Assembly: GCA_050084515.1 (NCBI GenBank)
Contig: CM114274.1
Coordinates: forward strand, 35,216,001-35,280,000
Direction: 5' to 3'
Source: Blasia pusilla
Lineage: Eukaryota > Marchantiophyta > Marchantiopsida > Blasiales
DNA length: 64,000 bases
Below the pieces are notes generated by a model. That model saw nothing but the letters and a program-made list of their open reading frames with translations. It made no database searches and was not told the DNA's origin. Shown piece by piece: positions 48,371 to 59,200 of this stretch (its first letter is position 1; each line of letters starts with the position of its first letter). A program made the translations under genes and the position numbers.

Positions 48371-48400
48371 CACCCCCTAGCTAGCTGTTGGATCCCCCTA
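48371..48400 (-). promoter_or_regulatory. Polypurine tract of DG3
   Basis: The minus strand reads AGCTAGCTAGGGGGTG directly before the terminal block, the expected place and composition of a primer for plus-strand DNA synthesis. Confidence 0.5.
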
Positions 48401-48451
48401 ACTCCAGATAGAAAATATCACATCTCCCTGACATGACCTACTACCCTATAC

Positions 48452-48586
48452 ACATCTCAGACACATCCATCATCCCGAGGGAACTACATCAAGAGAGGGG
48501 GTCAGACATGACATATGCCACCCTCGAGAACAACCATCACATACCAACATGGTGGCTGCATCCCTCGCAAATCCGCACAACATACA
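48452..48586 (-). pseudogene. PHD finger at the C-terminus of the DG3 polyprotein
   Basis: One frame contains all eight zinc ligands of a C4HC3 PHD finger: CMLC, an 11-residue spacer, CDGC, SRGW, H, MS, C, a 14-residue spacer with P.G.W, then CLRC. The Trp two positions before the last Cys pair is typical of PHD fingers. One in-frame TGA (48472-48470) falls in the last spacer just before that Trp. PHD fingers read the histone H3 tail and its methylation state. Its place, after the integrase C-terminal region, is where chromoviruses have a chromodomain that directs integration. Function here is inferred from that position. DG1 and DG2 have lost the region. Confidence 0.8.
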
Positions 48587-48599
48587 CCTCAAGCCTGCA

Positions 48600-49001
48600 A
48601 GTACAACTGCCAAGATCGGATCCACTGTCCCGTCCACGTTTGGAAGATGACATGGCGCACAATTGCGCACATGATCCTTCCCAAACCATACCATTCCGTC
48701 CCTCCAACATGAGGACTCCAGTTGGTAATACCTCGTGCACACGTAGGATCGTGCGCCGTGCAGTGACATCTAGCGTCGTCGGTGCCGCTTGCTGTAAATA
48801 CACGTAATCTCCAAGATGAAACCTCCTAATCCCTGGATAATAACCTCCTCCACGAATGTTCGCATACCTCAATGTATCTCTATGTTGAGCAATAGCTAAG
48901 TTCTCAAAGGCCATAGGCATAACTCTATGAAAAATCTCCGCCCTCTGAGAACACGCTTGTACCCACACATCTGGATCATCAAGATCTAATACCTCCGCCA
49001 T
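48600..49001 (-). pseudogene. Integrase C-terminal region of DG3
   Basis: The frame from 49001 carries RFHLGDYVYLQQ near residue 60, the GPY/F-like hinge position seen in gypsy integrases. Then follow RTILRVHEVLPTGVLMLEGRNG and a cysteine-containing CAQLC stretch. It joins the catalytic core upstream and the PHD finger downstream through a frame change. Confidence 0.65.
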
Positions 49002-49089
49002 GTCACCTCAAATAGCTGTAGGTAAATTTGGCTCCTTCCCAAAGAGAAAAAAGTACGGTGAAAATGACGCCAAGGATGCCTGCCGACTA

Positions 49090-49720
49090 AAGCGATAATC
49101 CATAGCCAACCATGGCAATTGTAGGTCCCACTCCCTTAACTATCCCCGCTGCAAGCCATAATTGCGCAATCCTCTCTTCATCGTCCGTACTACTCTCTCC
49201 GCCAACCCATACGCCTCAAGATGATCTCTAGACGTGGTGCGCTGATCTATCAACGCCTGATCATACAAAGCCTGAAACTCTCCCATGAATTCGGTATTCT
49301 GGTCAATACCTCCGCCGATGCACCAAAGTGACTAAGCACATGATTTATAAATGCATAAGCTATTCCCTTGCTTGTCTTGTCCGGCAGTGCTACCAACTCT
49401 ATCCACTTGGAGAAATGCTCCACCATGACCAACACGTACCTGTGATGACGCCCCATCAATGGAAAAGGTCCCGCGAAGTCTAAACTCCACCGATAACGTA
49501 AACCCATAATTGGCAAAGGATGTAACTGCAGAGTGGGAGCATTGAAGGATGCTCGCACTCTATGACATACCATACATCTAGCCACAAAGTGATGTATCCC
49601 AGTATGCATGCCGCGCCACCAATACTGAACCTGGAGTAAGCTGTAAGTACGCTTTACTCCAAAATTCCCGAACTCCTTATGGGCATGTTGCACTACACGT
49701 GGTTGCTAGGAAGGATCAGG
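49090..49720 (-). pseudogene. Integrase core of DG3
   Basis: The frame 49693-49250 gives a zinc-binding HHCC-type region (H near FGNFGVKRTYSLL, and CMVC) followed by RWSLDFAGPF with the first catalytic Asp and HRYVLVMVEHFSKWIEL. A one-base frameshift near 49300 leaves the second Asp (DQNTEF) out of frame. The AERVVRT block with the catalytic Glu lies near 49195. The enzyme would insert the DNA copy into the host genome. Confidence 0.8.
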
Positions 49721-50159
49721 TACCACTCGTATCCTACCATCTTCCCATACCCGCAAAATGTGAGTCCCCTCCCACTTGATCCTCTTGGCTCTTTGTAGGA
49801 TCCGAACCCGCTCCCTAGCACTCAATGTGCTCACTATAACGCCAGTGCGCAAGAACTCCACAACCTCCACATCGTCATGGATATCATGACCGCCTGTCGC
49901 CTCCTTAGTGACCTCCGGATCCAAACACTCATCATCCGACCCCACCACTAGAGTCATCACTTGCGGCTGACCTACCAAAGTCAACCAACAAAGATAAGTA
50001 GATGCATGCCAACCGAGCACCATCTCCTCATCACTCTCTCTGTGCCATCGAGCTCATGTATCGTCTCTCTGACTCGGACATGGTTTACGACTCAACCCAT
50101 CCATATCCTGGTTCAGCCAACCTGGCCTGTGAACCACCTCAAACTCATACTCCTATAGT

Positions 50160-50737
50160 AATAGAACCTACTTGGCAAACTTTCCCGTAAGCTTGTCGGA
50201 CTCCATCAACCACCTCAACAGCTAATGATCAATGATAAGTGTGAAAGGGTTGCCAAATAAATAGCACCTGAAATGTGCCACAGCCCACACTGCAGCCAAG
50301 CACTCTCCCTCGTAGGATTTGTACTTCGCCTCTACAATGTTGTTCGATCGGCTGGCGTAAGCCACAACGAACTCCCTCTCCTCGTCATCCCTTTGAGTAA
50401 GCACTGCTACTAGATCCAACATGCTCCAACCCGTATGTAATTGGAATGAGCAACCCCTAACCGGTCTCTGTAAAATGGGCGAGGACATCAACTTGTCCTT
50501 GAGCTCCTCAAATGCTTGTTCCTGATCATCTTCCCACAACCAAACCTGATTAAGTCTCATCAACAAGGTCAAAGACTTCGAGATCGCACAAAAACCCTTG
50601 ACATACCGTCGATAGAAGGTTTCCAGTCCAAGAAACGTTGGAACTCGACTCACATATGTAGGGCGTGGAATCTGCGCAATAGCCTCCACCTTTTTCTGGT
50701 GAACGCCTAACCCACTTGGGTATATGGTGTGTCCCAA
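50160..50737 (-). pseudogene. RNase H domain of DG3
   Basis: The 171-codon open frame 50737-50222 starts in the RT thumb/connection (GHTIYPSGLGVHQKKVEAI, FLGLETFYRRYVKGF). It continues into RNase H (FQLHTGWSMLDLVAVLTQRDDEEREFVVAYASRSN in pieces, then GECLAAVWAVAHFRCYLFGNPFTL). The catalytic Asp of the DWS block is Gly here, and the TDHQPLKWL block ends in a stop. Confidence 0.8.
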
Positions 50738-51560
50738 GTACTCAATGTGCTCCTGAAAGAATCTGCACTTGCGTGGATGTAACTTCAGTCCATGTTACTG
50801 CAATCGCTGAAACACCTCCTCCAGGTGTCGCTCATGCTCCTCAATAGTGGAACTGAAGATAAGAATATCATCTATGTAACATCATACAAAATCCAAGCCA
50901 GAAAAAATCCTATCCATCACTCTATGAAACTCCGCAGGCGCGTTCTTCAACCCAAATGGTAAGAATCGCCACTAATACAAGCAATCTCTCTCGAACCGAT
51001 CTATTCCCCAGAATGTTGTCTTCTCCCTGTCCTCCAACCTGATAGGAAGCTGATGATAGCCAGCACAGAAATCTAAAGTACTGAAGATCATGCATGCCCT
51101 ACAGCATCAAAGATCTCCTCAAGAGTAGGCATGGCATACAGATCTGATCTCGTCTATCGGTTGATAAGACCGTAATCTCCACACATCCGCCTATCCGTCC
51201 AATTGATATACATATCCTTCTTCGCCGGCATGGCTGTAGCAGATGCATACTCCCCATGTGATAACTCCACAAGTCATGAGTCTTGCTCTGAATCAAGGCT
51301 TGCTCCATATCAAAATACTTGTAGAGTCGAAAAAAGATCGGCGTATCACTAGCCAACTCAATCCGTATCCCGGGACCCTTCAGCATACCCAAGTCTCTCA
51401 TACTAAAGGAAAAAAAACTAACATACCCTCTCAAAAATCTATGAACTCGCCGTTGCTCTCCTCCTATCAACTTGAGACCTATCACAGGCTCCCAAGTCTC
51501 CATCATGACCTCACTTGGAGAAGACGCAACCTCCACCTTTGGTTGCTATGTAGCAACCCT
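50738..51560 (-). pseudogene. Reverse transcriptase of DG3
   Basis: Read across frames on the minus strand: a pre-RT segment with GPGIRIELASDTPIFFR and MEQALIQSKTH (about 51390-51280), the MCGDY-type block near 51185, the GLKNAPAEF block near 50955-50930 and the active site CYIDDILIFSS near 50884-50852. The YIDD box is intact but the polyprotein is split by stops and frame changes. Confidence 0.75.
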
Positions 51561-51759
51561 AGCCACCTCCGTAACAACTACTCCACTCTAACCTCCTACA
51601 CCATGCTCCACATCCAAAAAATGAACATGTGCTCCTCTCGACACCTTCACACTCTTTGCTTGAACGACGTCCCAGGAAGTCCATGGGTGCCTATCTCTCC
51701 TCGTCTCGCCTCCAGCCAATGCCTGTACAGACCTTGTAGGCAATGGTCCAACTTGTGGA

Positions 51760-52740
51760 CGTGACGGCATGGATGACATTCGCATCTGTCTCTCCTTAGC
51801 CATACCTAGGCTGACTATCCATGTGAGACAGTTGAGGTCCATTGCCTACCCCAACACCTATCTCCGGGATGCCTCAGTCATACCTGGCACCGCCGTAGTA
51901 CCCGTAGTGAACGCCATGACGCGCTCGCGCTCATCTGCTGTAGGCTCCTCCAATGCTTAGGTCACCTCATCCCAAATCATGCCTATCCCTTCTTGATGAA
52001 AGCCATGGGATGCTGGGAAGCTCACCAACGTAGGTAAGGCTGCCCTCAACTCCCCCACCCTATTGGCCATCGCCAACGGTGGTCTATCATCCCGCGTCAC
52101 CACTTGAGATCGATGCCCTAGGCCCAAAATAGCATCCACTATGAGATGTGGTGCTCTTTGGACTCCATCATATGCTCGACTAAGTACCTCTGATGGGATC
52201 AGGTTCATCCACCACAGTCATGGACGATGGGCGCGTGATCCAACTCTCGCTGCATCTAACAATACAGCAGGTCCAAACCAAGACCTTACTTGATGCATAC
52301 TCGTCATCACACGTGCACAAGTGTCTCCCAAGAATGGCACATTCTCATGTGTGACTCTCTTGCAAGTGTTGTACTACTCGCAGCATCTCCCAAAATATCC
52401 TTGACCTCGGATCCTGCAATCCAAATCCTGGGTTAGTTGATGAATGACCTTGACATGGCCATCTAGCAATCACCAAATCAATGGTGCCAACTCTATCCAG
52501 ATCTTGCGCCCCCACCAAAGAGATGTCGGAGGGTAGTGTATGTTGATATCCTCGTCCTGCAGATACCAGCAACAACTCAGAATACCTCTGGATCAATCTC
52601 AACACGTAACGTAATGATACTTGCCGCGTGGTCTCATCTCTCTCCACATAAAGGTACTCATGCACCCGTATGCCCGCCTGCAATACCGCAACCAATCGTG
52701 TGCTTATCCCTCTGAAGAGATCTAACACCCTGACACCTTC
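51760..52740 (-). pseudogene. C5 cytosine DNA methyltransferase domain of DG3 (DNMT3/DRM-like)
   Basis: Minus-strand frame 52794-52345 holds motif I (VLDLFRGIST near 52728-52700) and motif IV (IDLVIARWPCQGHSS; catalytic Cys codon 52455-52453). Motif VI reads ENVPFLGD with ENV at 52346-52338, after a frame change. Motif VIII is SRAHRP-stop-LWWMNL near 52245-52205. The C-terminal blocks follow: ADERERVMAF near 51930-51900, TEASRR-stop-VLG-stop-AMDLNCLTWIVSLG at about 51870-51805. This is the linear motif order of C5 methyltransferases, with the target-recognition part between VIII and IX. It lies between protease and RT, so it would be released from, or act within, the gag-pol product. All main motifs match DG1. 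The Arg-Trp in place of Gly-Ser before PCQ is a private change. Confidence 0.88.
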
Positions 52741-52809
52741 CTCTAGACACTGCCACACAATGGGTATGGCATCCAGCGGGATCAACGTCTCCACTCCAAG
52801 GGCCTGATC

Positions 52810-53960
52810 ATGACCTGACTCTTGCTGCTCCGGGATAAAGGCATGACTCCACGCCTACCTCACGAGGTCGTCTGCACTCCTCTATAGCTCTTGATTCGTA
52901 CCCCACAATGGTGAAGAGGTCTTGCCAACATGGGAAGAGACACCCACCATGGCTTGTCTCTCCGTGGGACTCCTCCGCATGTGCATTCCCCTCCAACAAC
53001 TCTCATGGCCAGCTAACACTACCTGTGAAAGCTGCCAACGTGGTCACATACTCGTCTCATGATCAACCATCTCATCCCGCAAACAGCACGGGTAACTCAC
53101 TCATCCGCCCGTCATCTGAACGCCATCCTGGCCGATAAGCAACGGTCTCCTCCAAGAAGTCAAGGATGAATCCTAGGGGACATAACACTGTACTCCCCAC
53201 CAGCACATCGTATAACTCAGCTGGTGTCGTAATCGCACGTGTGCGTACCATAGCACTATCCGTCGCATGCTCTGGCTGGACTCTAACAACTATCTCCTAT
53301 CGAGTCATATACTGCATGGATGACACGCCCCCAATCAATGTTTGTATCTAGAAGGGACAAGGCTCAATGTCGGCCTTCTGTAACCCCAAAGCTAAACACA
53401 CCGCCTTCCCTAACATCAAGGGTTGCGCTCCCGAATCAAGTTGGACACGCTGCGGGTGGTATACTATCCCCGTCGGACTAACCAAGAAAAAAATACTCTA
53501 GCTCAATTATCCAGTAACACTACTCCACGTATCACCACTGCTCGGTCTATGGCCAGTCGAGCTGGCATATCTACCAACTTTGCCGCCGCCGCATGCCATG
53601 ACTCTGTGGGGGCGTCCTGAGCACCTGCTGTGAGGGAAAGTCCACCACCTCCTCAACTACTTGTGACCAAGAGGCAGTCACCTCTCCATGCTCACACAAC
53701 GTGGCGGCCAGCCGGAACACCTCAGCTCGTCCAACTCCCAACGTCGCCAACTCTATGGCAGAAAATAGTGGAGTCTGGCTCACTCTGGTGGCCACCTCCA
53801 ACACTATGGTCGACATTGACTCCACTCGAGCCGGCAGAGGAGTTTTCACTCCAACTCCTCATGATGTCAACGTACCTACCTGACCTGTACGCACCGGTGG
53901 TCATCGAGGCACCATCGATGGTGTGTATAGTACCTCCGAAAATGTGAATGATTGTGGAAC
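52810..53960 (-). pseudogene. Protease region of DG3
   Basis: The retropepsin DSG triad lies at 53437-53429 in the context QLDSGAQPLMLGKA. The conserved linker (LEVATRVSQTPLFSAIELATLGVGRAEVFRLAA in parts) is at 53849-53571. The region between the protease and the methyltransferase contains a GSTVL-type block near 53200. Several stops and frame changes interrupt it. Confidence 0.7.
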
Positions 53961-54299
53961 CCTAGCTTGCCACCCATAGGTGCCCTCCGGTGGGTCAATC
54001 TCAACTCCACCTCTGGATAGCTCAGTGCCTCTCGTAGCACCCGGAGTCACCACTTCACTAGCCTCAACCTAAGCTGCACTATACATAAACCCCATACTAG
54101 CGAGATCCTCACCCAGATCAGGGTAAGAGGTAGAAGCTGGAGTCACACTAGTTGCTCGTGGCTGCGTGCCTTCCTTGAGCTGCATCATCCTCATGGTATC
54201 AATCCTCTGCTCCAACTAATCGATGCATGAGAGAAGTGCCAGCTCTGGTGCTCTTGCTCCATCTCCTCAGGCTAATGGTGGTCCTCTACCACCACGTCT

Positions 54300-55633
54300 A
54301 GGAACAACTCCCCGACCTCTTCTAGGACGACCGTCCCCAGGCACTCGGCCTACCTTTGAACGTGCCTATCGACGAAGGTCAGAACATCTATCCCTAGTGT
54401 GACTATATCTATGGCAATAGTCACATTGGTACTGTGGTGGGGCCATCCTCTGTGGCTCTTCAGCAATTGGAGGCGCTCTTGGTCCTCTCCCATGCTGTGT
54501 GCAGTCTCTCTGCCTATTGGCCCCTCCACACGTCCAACACGACAACATCGGTCCTTGCTGGGCAACATATGTAGGTACGGGTCATTGCCTCATAGGCTCA
54601 CAGTACCCTCCCTGCTCTCTGGGCATACAGGCCCGCTCCCATGGTACTAGTACTTGTTGTAGCACATGTAGGGTCACCGTCACTCGTGGACCCATCTACT
54701 CTCGAGAAAATCCAGCAATCACTCCCTGCTCCTCACGCATGTTGAGCTCAATACGCTCAAACAACTTGAAGACCACCTTCAATGTGGGCTTTGCTGTGTG
54801 AATCAGCACCGCATCTCAGACTCTCCTCCATAGTTCTTGGTCCAGAACCCCGTACCAATACTAGACTGACTGTGCCTCAGTCACTCCATACGTAGCAATG
54901 ATCAGCCTCCTCATGCGCGTGAATGCCTCTCTCAGACTCTCACACGATCGTCGCTAAAAATCCTGTAGACTCTTCAGCTTGTTGGTGGGTACGCCTTGGT
55001 AGCTCTTCCCAACTGTCAGAAGAACTCCATTGTGGGACTGAAGATGGGTGGCCCTCTACCACCAGATGTTTGTGCCACATCGCCTGTCTCAATGCCCTCC
55101 TCTCCATCTAGTCTCCGAGTTGATGGTGTGGGTCTCTCTCCTCTCATGATCCCATCATATGCCTCGCGACCACTAGTGCACACATACCCTGGAGCCCAAT
55201 ACATCCTCCAGGCATTGATCTCTATTGAAAATAAAGATCGAAACTCCATGTAATCATCCATCGGAGGACCCTCCAAGTGCTGGAACAACCCCTTCCACAC
55301 CATGAAAGGGTTGAACCATGTCGGGGTCCGTATCTCTTGGAAGTCGCACCACGTGTCAAATTCTTGGATTAAATCATCTTAGTCGATGGTGCCCACTATA
55401 CCCAAGAAACGACGCATGCCCCTATGGCCCATGTCGTCGAGCTCATGCCAAGTGATGTTGCCTCCATCTGCGATCTCGTCACCAGACTCAATGTCTAGTG
55501 ATGACGATCCACCCACAAATGGATGTCAAGGTAGCTCCTCACTCGTAACCCCTCGGTATCTCACTCCACTTCGTGTCACACCACTACTACTGCTCGCACT
55601 ACCCCGTTCTTTCAAAACCTGGAAGAATGCCAT
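54300..55633 (-). pseudogene. Gag of DG3 with two zinc knuckles
   Basis: The start is probably at 55633, reading MAFFQVLKERGS, after a leader shared with DG2 and DG5. A capsid-like stretch (WKGLFQHLEGPPMDDYMEF) is at 55300-55240. Two knuckles are in the frame 54548-54366: CWTCGGANRQRDC and the canonical CCHC pattern CDYCHRYSHTRDRC. Frames are broken between the capsid and knuckles. Gag would form the particle and bind the RNA. Confidence 0.78.
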
Positions 55634-55639
55634 GATGAC

Positions 55640-56321
55640 AACCCTGTCTCACCCGCTCAAGCGCTGAGACTCATCGAGAGTCTCCCACACTCCTCACTAG
55701 CTCACTGACGCTAATGGTAATCCCGTGATGACATACCCGGCCTTACGCATACTCAACACTTGAGCTCACCATGAGCCTCCCAACTAACTCACCTAAACCA
55801 CTGATACTCTCAGGTCATACACGTGACTCCTACTCAGCAACCGCCGTATATCCACAAAATATATATATCCAAGGGCTGCGGTTCCGCAACTCATCGCCCC
55901 AGCTTCCTCCGCCTCTGCTCGGCTCCATCCGCCTCCGCCCAGGTTCCGTCCGCCTCTCCTCTAATCCTAGCCGTGCCCTAATCCTAGCCGCGCTTTAGCC
56001 ACTTTTACTACACATCCCACCGGTGACTGCAAGACCCAAACATAACTCTCTTTCTTTCCCGTCTCTTGCCACTCACCGGTCGGTTGCATACTCGTGAACC
56101 CCCGCTGCTACATGCCCTGCTACACTCTGGTGCTCTCTCTCGACAATTTGCACTTGAGAAATCTACAAAAAAACGGACAACGCTTCCGCCCACGGCCTCT
56201 CGAATAGAAAAATGACCAACGCCCGCATCACACGCATCTCCAGGGGCTCCCGACCAAGGCAACTTGCTTGCCTACCTGCACACAAAAAATTCCCACCAGC
56301 CCCCTGACATCTGTCTCATGT
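55640..56321. other. DG3 leader and a GC-rich block of unknown origin
   Basis: About 55640-55860 matches the DG2 and DG5 leader. From 55860 to 56321 the sequence (many CCGCCTC and TCCTAGCCG repeats) is not seen elsewhere in the window and stands where the U5 end of the 5' LTR should be. Confidence 0.4.
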
Positions 56322-57836
56322 AAAAATAAAGAGTAGTAAAAACGGCACACTCGGCCTAAGACTCCACTCCTCAATCTACATCGACATATCAAGCCTCGTC
56401 CACCGTGCAGTATCAAGGAATCCGGACGCTAGCACCCTAGTTTTTGCGACCCTCATAACCAAACAACACCAAATAGGCACCAAGCGGAACATCAAAACTC
56501 AAGTGGACTTACGTTGCGATGTTCGCGCTTTGGAGAGGCATTGGGAAATGTCTCTTGGAAAAGTCCAAGAGACAAAACGCGGAATAGAGTTGTGCGTTTC
56601 ATGCATTAGTGGTTGCGACTAGGAAACCTAGACCAAACGCGAGCCAAGACTTGAGATGAGTTGAGTTTTGGAAGGTTGGTTGCCAAAGAGGTGAGAACCA
56701 GTTTTGGAACACGACTAGCGTTTGGGGAATTTGACTGTGTTTTGGACCATAACGTTTAGCCCTAAGATGCATTTGGGACAAGTAATAAAGAGTTGGAAAT
56801 CTTATCTTAAGACGCTTCCAATACACCAAAGATCTTAGAAAATGCATAAGTACAGACTAAGATATTGGCCAAAAACGACTATGAGAGCAATCGGGTTGAG
56901 GGCCAATTGGAGAGGCCTGGGTGTCTTTCCCTAAATATAGGGAATCCTAGAGATTCCCAGAAGTGCTAGTAAGGTATGATTCTCTCCAAGATGTCTTGGA
57001 ACACGAATCCCCACTTTGAGCACCAAACGTCGTCTCAGAGGCGCGGGATGGAACGGAAGTTTGGCGTTGGAACTCGAAACCCAAACCCTGATCCAAGGGA
57101 GTGGACTTTGTACGCCACACTTGGGTTCCAACCCGAGATGAACTTCGTGCGAGTCTCGGTTAGGGACTCATTGGATTTCCATCGGACAGCTGGAACCGCC
57201 AGGCGCGAAATGTCGTTTGAGGTTCCTTAATCGACCAGAAAGTCTGTCCCAAGTCTTTTGAGACTTGCCCGTGTTGTAAACCGTGAAACAAGGAAGGTTG
57301 AGCTTGATGAGAGACCGAGACGAGAACTCCAAAATTTAGCCCGATAATTGTTCCAAGACCTGACTAACCAGAGTGTGTTTTTGGATGCAAATCAGCGTTG
57401 AGAGGGTGACCTACTGAACGCACGCTTTCGCAACAACAAGATTAACGTTCAAGGAGAGTAGGTGCACGACACTAGTCCTATCTCACAGACATACAAGAGA
57501 GGTGCCCCAACGGCCCCACATGAAAAAGATGGCTTGGGAAAGCCATCTTCCTCCCTTATATAGGGTTGGGAAGAGCCAAAAGGCTCTTCCCCTAAAAATA
57601 GCTATCCTTATGGTAACCTGCGCACACAGGTTACCAAGGGTGGGTGACCTGCTCAACAAGTCACCCGACTGTGAAAGATCTCAATACGAAGGTTGGCAGA
57701 AACAACATTCCTGACACAACAGACCTATCCTCAACCTCATCCGACATTGCAGGACAAAGTTACACTCAAGACAGTCCGCTAGATCCTATGCCCTATCCAC
57801 GATAGATTTTGGCCTATTGGCTACTCAGATGTAACA
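56322..57836 (-). repeat. 5' LTR part of DG3, with a nested solo LTR
   Basis: Matches 47743-48231 of the 3' LTR from AAAAATAAAGAGTAGTAAAAA to GATGTAACA. It lacks the terminal block at its U5 end and is interrupted at 56442-57471. Confidence 0.75.
56442..57471. repeat. 1030-bp solo LTR nested in the DG3 LTR
   Basis: Second copy of the LTR at 29788-30818, in the same orientation. It is flanked by CTAGT at 56437-56441 and 57472-57476. The uninterrupted target is visible in the other DG3 LTR near 47864-47875. The first dinucleotide is TT instead of TG. Confidence 0.92.
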
Positions 57837-59200
57837 AAAGTGAACCATATCCCTTTTAGATACAAACCTCCATTAGGGATACTAATTCACCCACATAGTT
57901 TATGACTCAATAGATGTTGGTTGTTGGAGTCTAGCTAGAGTTAGCAACATATAGTCTCCACATGTGTGATTATGATAGACATGAAATCATACGATATGTT
58001 GGTAGGGAGTGAAATGTTGTGAACCCCCAAGGTTTATCCTCTATTTTTGGGAGGAGATGGTTGTCTATCGACAAGGGTGATGATTAGGTGATGTTTGAAT
58101 GAGCCAACTATCCGTTTAACTTGTTGGGGATAGTGGTGGTCCACAAGGAGATATTGTGACCATCTTGGAAACATTTAATGATAGTGTTAGTTAGTTGGGA
58201 GAGTTATTGGAGGGGAACACCCATCTAAAGGACATTCTGTTACAAGATGGTAGATGTCTCTTCCCATGGTGTTGATACTTCTTCATCTTTTTGGGGTACA
58301 AGCATTGACTTGAAGAGAAGTAAAGATGAGTCCGTGAGGCAAGCATGGAGCCATGCCTATGTGCAACATACGCAAGTCACAATTATGCTTCTAGATTGGT
58401 GATTGGATGTCCTCCACTCTCCTTGAAGGCGCTTTACCAAAACTTGTTGATCTATCCTAAAAGACATGACATCATCCTTAAATACCACACCCATCATGTG
58501 GCAATGCCTAGAAGAGTGTATGAGAGTGATGGATCTCTTTGGAGGGATGAGCATGGTATTAGAGGGAGTGTCGCAAACCGACATGTGGGTAAATTAGTAT
58601 CTATATGTTGAGGGAGATGAGATCACACAAAGAGTTTCATTATGCTTTGTGGCGAGATTAGTCCATTAGTATCCTAGGTTGTTATCGCTATTGGAAGTAC
58701 ATGGGTGTCATGCAACATACAATATCCACCAATCTTTCCTTGTTGGGGACATAGGATTTGGATAGGTTTGGCACCATTCATTTGATGATATTTGAATGGC
58801 TATGTTAGGGTCGTTCGTTGGATGGTCAAGGATTTGGTTTGCAATATTCAAGTTTAAGCATGTTTAGGGAGATCTTGTAGGTATTATGGAACTTGCAGGA
58901 GAGAAAGATATGTTCTCCAACAAACATTTTGGAGAATGTGCTATTGTTAAGAGACACTCATGCACACATTATGACAAATGTGCATAAGGTCAGCTCCTAG
59001 TTAGGACCAAAAGTGTTGTCACATGAAAAAGTATTCATCAAATCGTATTTAGCTAGCAAGTAGAGTTTTACCATTCAAACAATGTACGTAGAGATACAAA
59101 GGGAGGTTCAAGCATAACTATGTTGTAAGTGGTCGGAAAAGGTTGACTACAAATCCATTGTGTCCAGATTGTCATTTTGAACAAACTCTATCTTTTGCTA
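57837..59200 (+). mobile_element. Gypsy element DG5, right part (protease end and methyltransferase remnant)
   Basis: Plus-strand continuation of the element interrupted at 47608. It resumes with NHIPF-stop-IQTSI, matching NIEHCPFQIHTSI of DG2. Then comes the VGS-VL block near 57990-58100 and, from about 58750, a methyltransferase remnant. The motif IV site reads EWLC-stop-G at 58794-58811: the Cys is kept but Pro is Leu and Gln is a stop. ENV is intact at 58932-58940. Similarity fades after about 59040, and the RT-integrase part is not recognisable. A fragment near 58411-58470 resembles the end of the solo LTR at 25169. Confidence 0.7.

Larger units (their letters stand above)
47608..57836 (-). 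mobile_element. Gypsy element DG3 with gag-PR-methyltransferase-RT-RNase H-integrase-PHD
   Basis: The most complete DG copy, on the minus strand, about 9.2 kb without the nested solo LTR. In sense direction: 5' LTR part (57836-56322, interrupted at 57471-56442), leader, gag from 55633, protease with DSG at 53437-53429, C5 methyltransferase 52740-51760, RT with YIDD near 50880, RNase H 50737-50160, integrase 49720-49090, integrase C-terminus to about 48800, PHD finger 48586-48452, polypurine tract near 48385-48371, then a 138-bp extra terminal block and the 3' LTR (48231-47608). The two LTR parts look about nine-tenths identical by eye, so the insertion is not recent. All domains carry stops or frameshifts. 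It sits inside the protease region of DG5. Confidence 0.85.
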
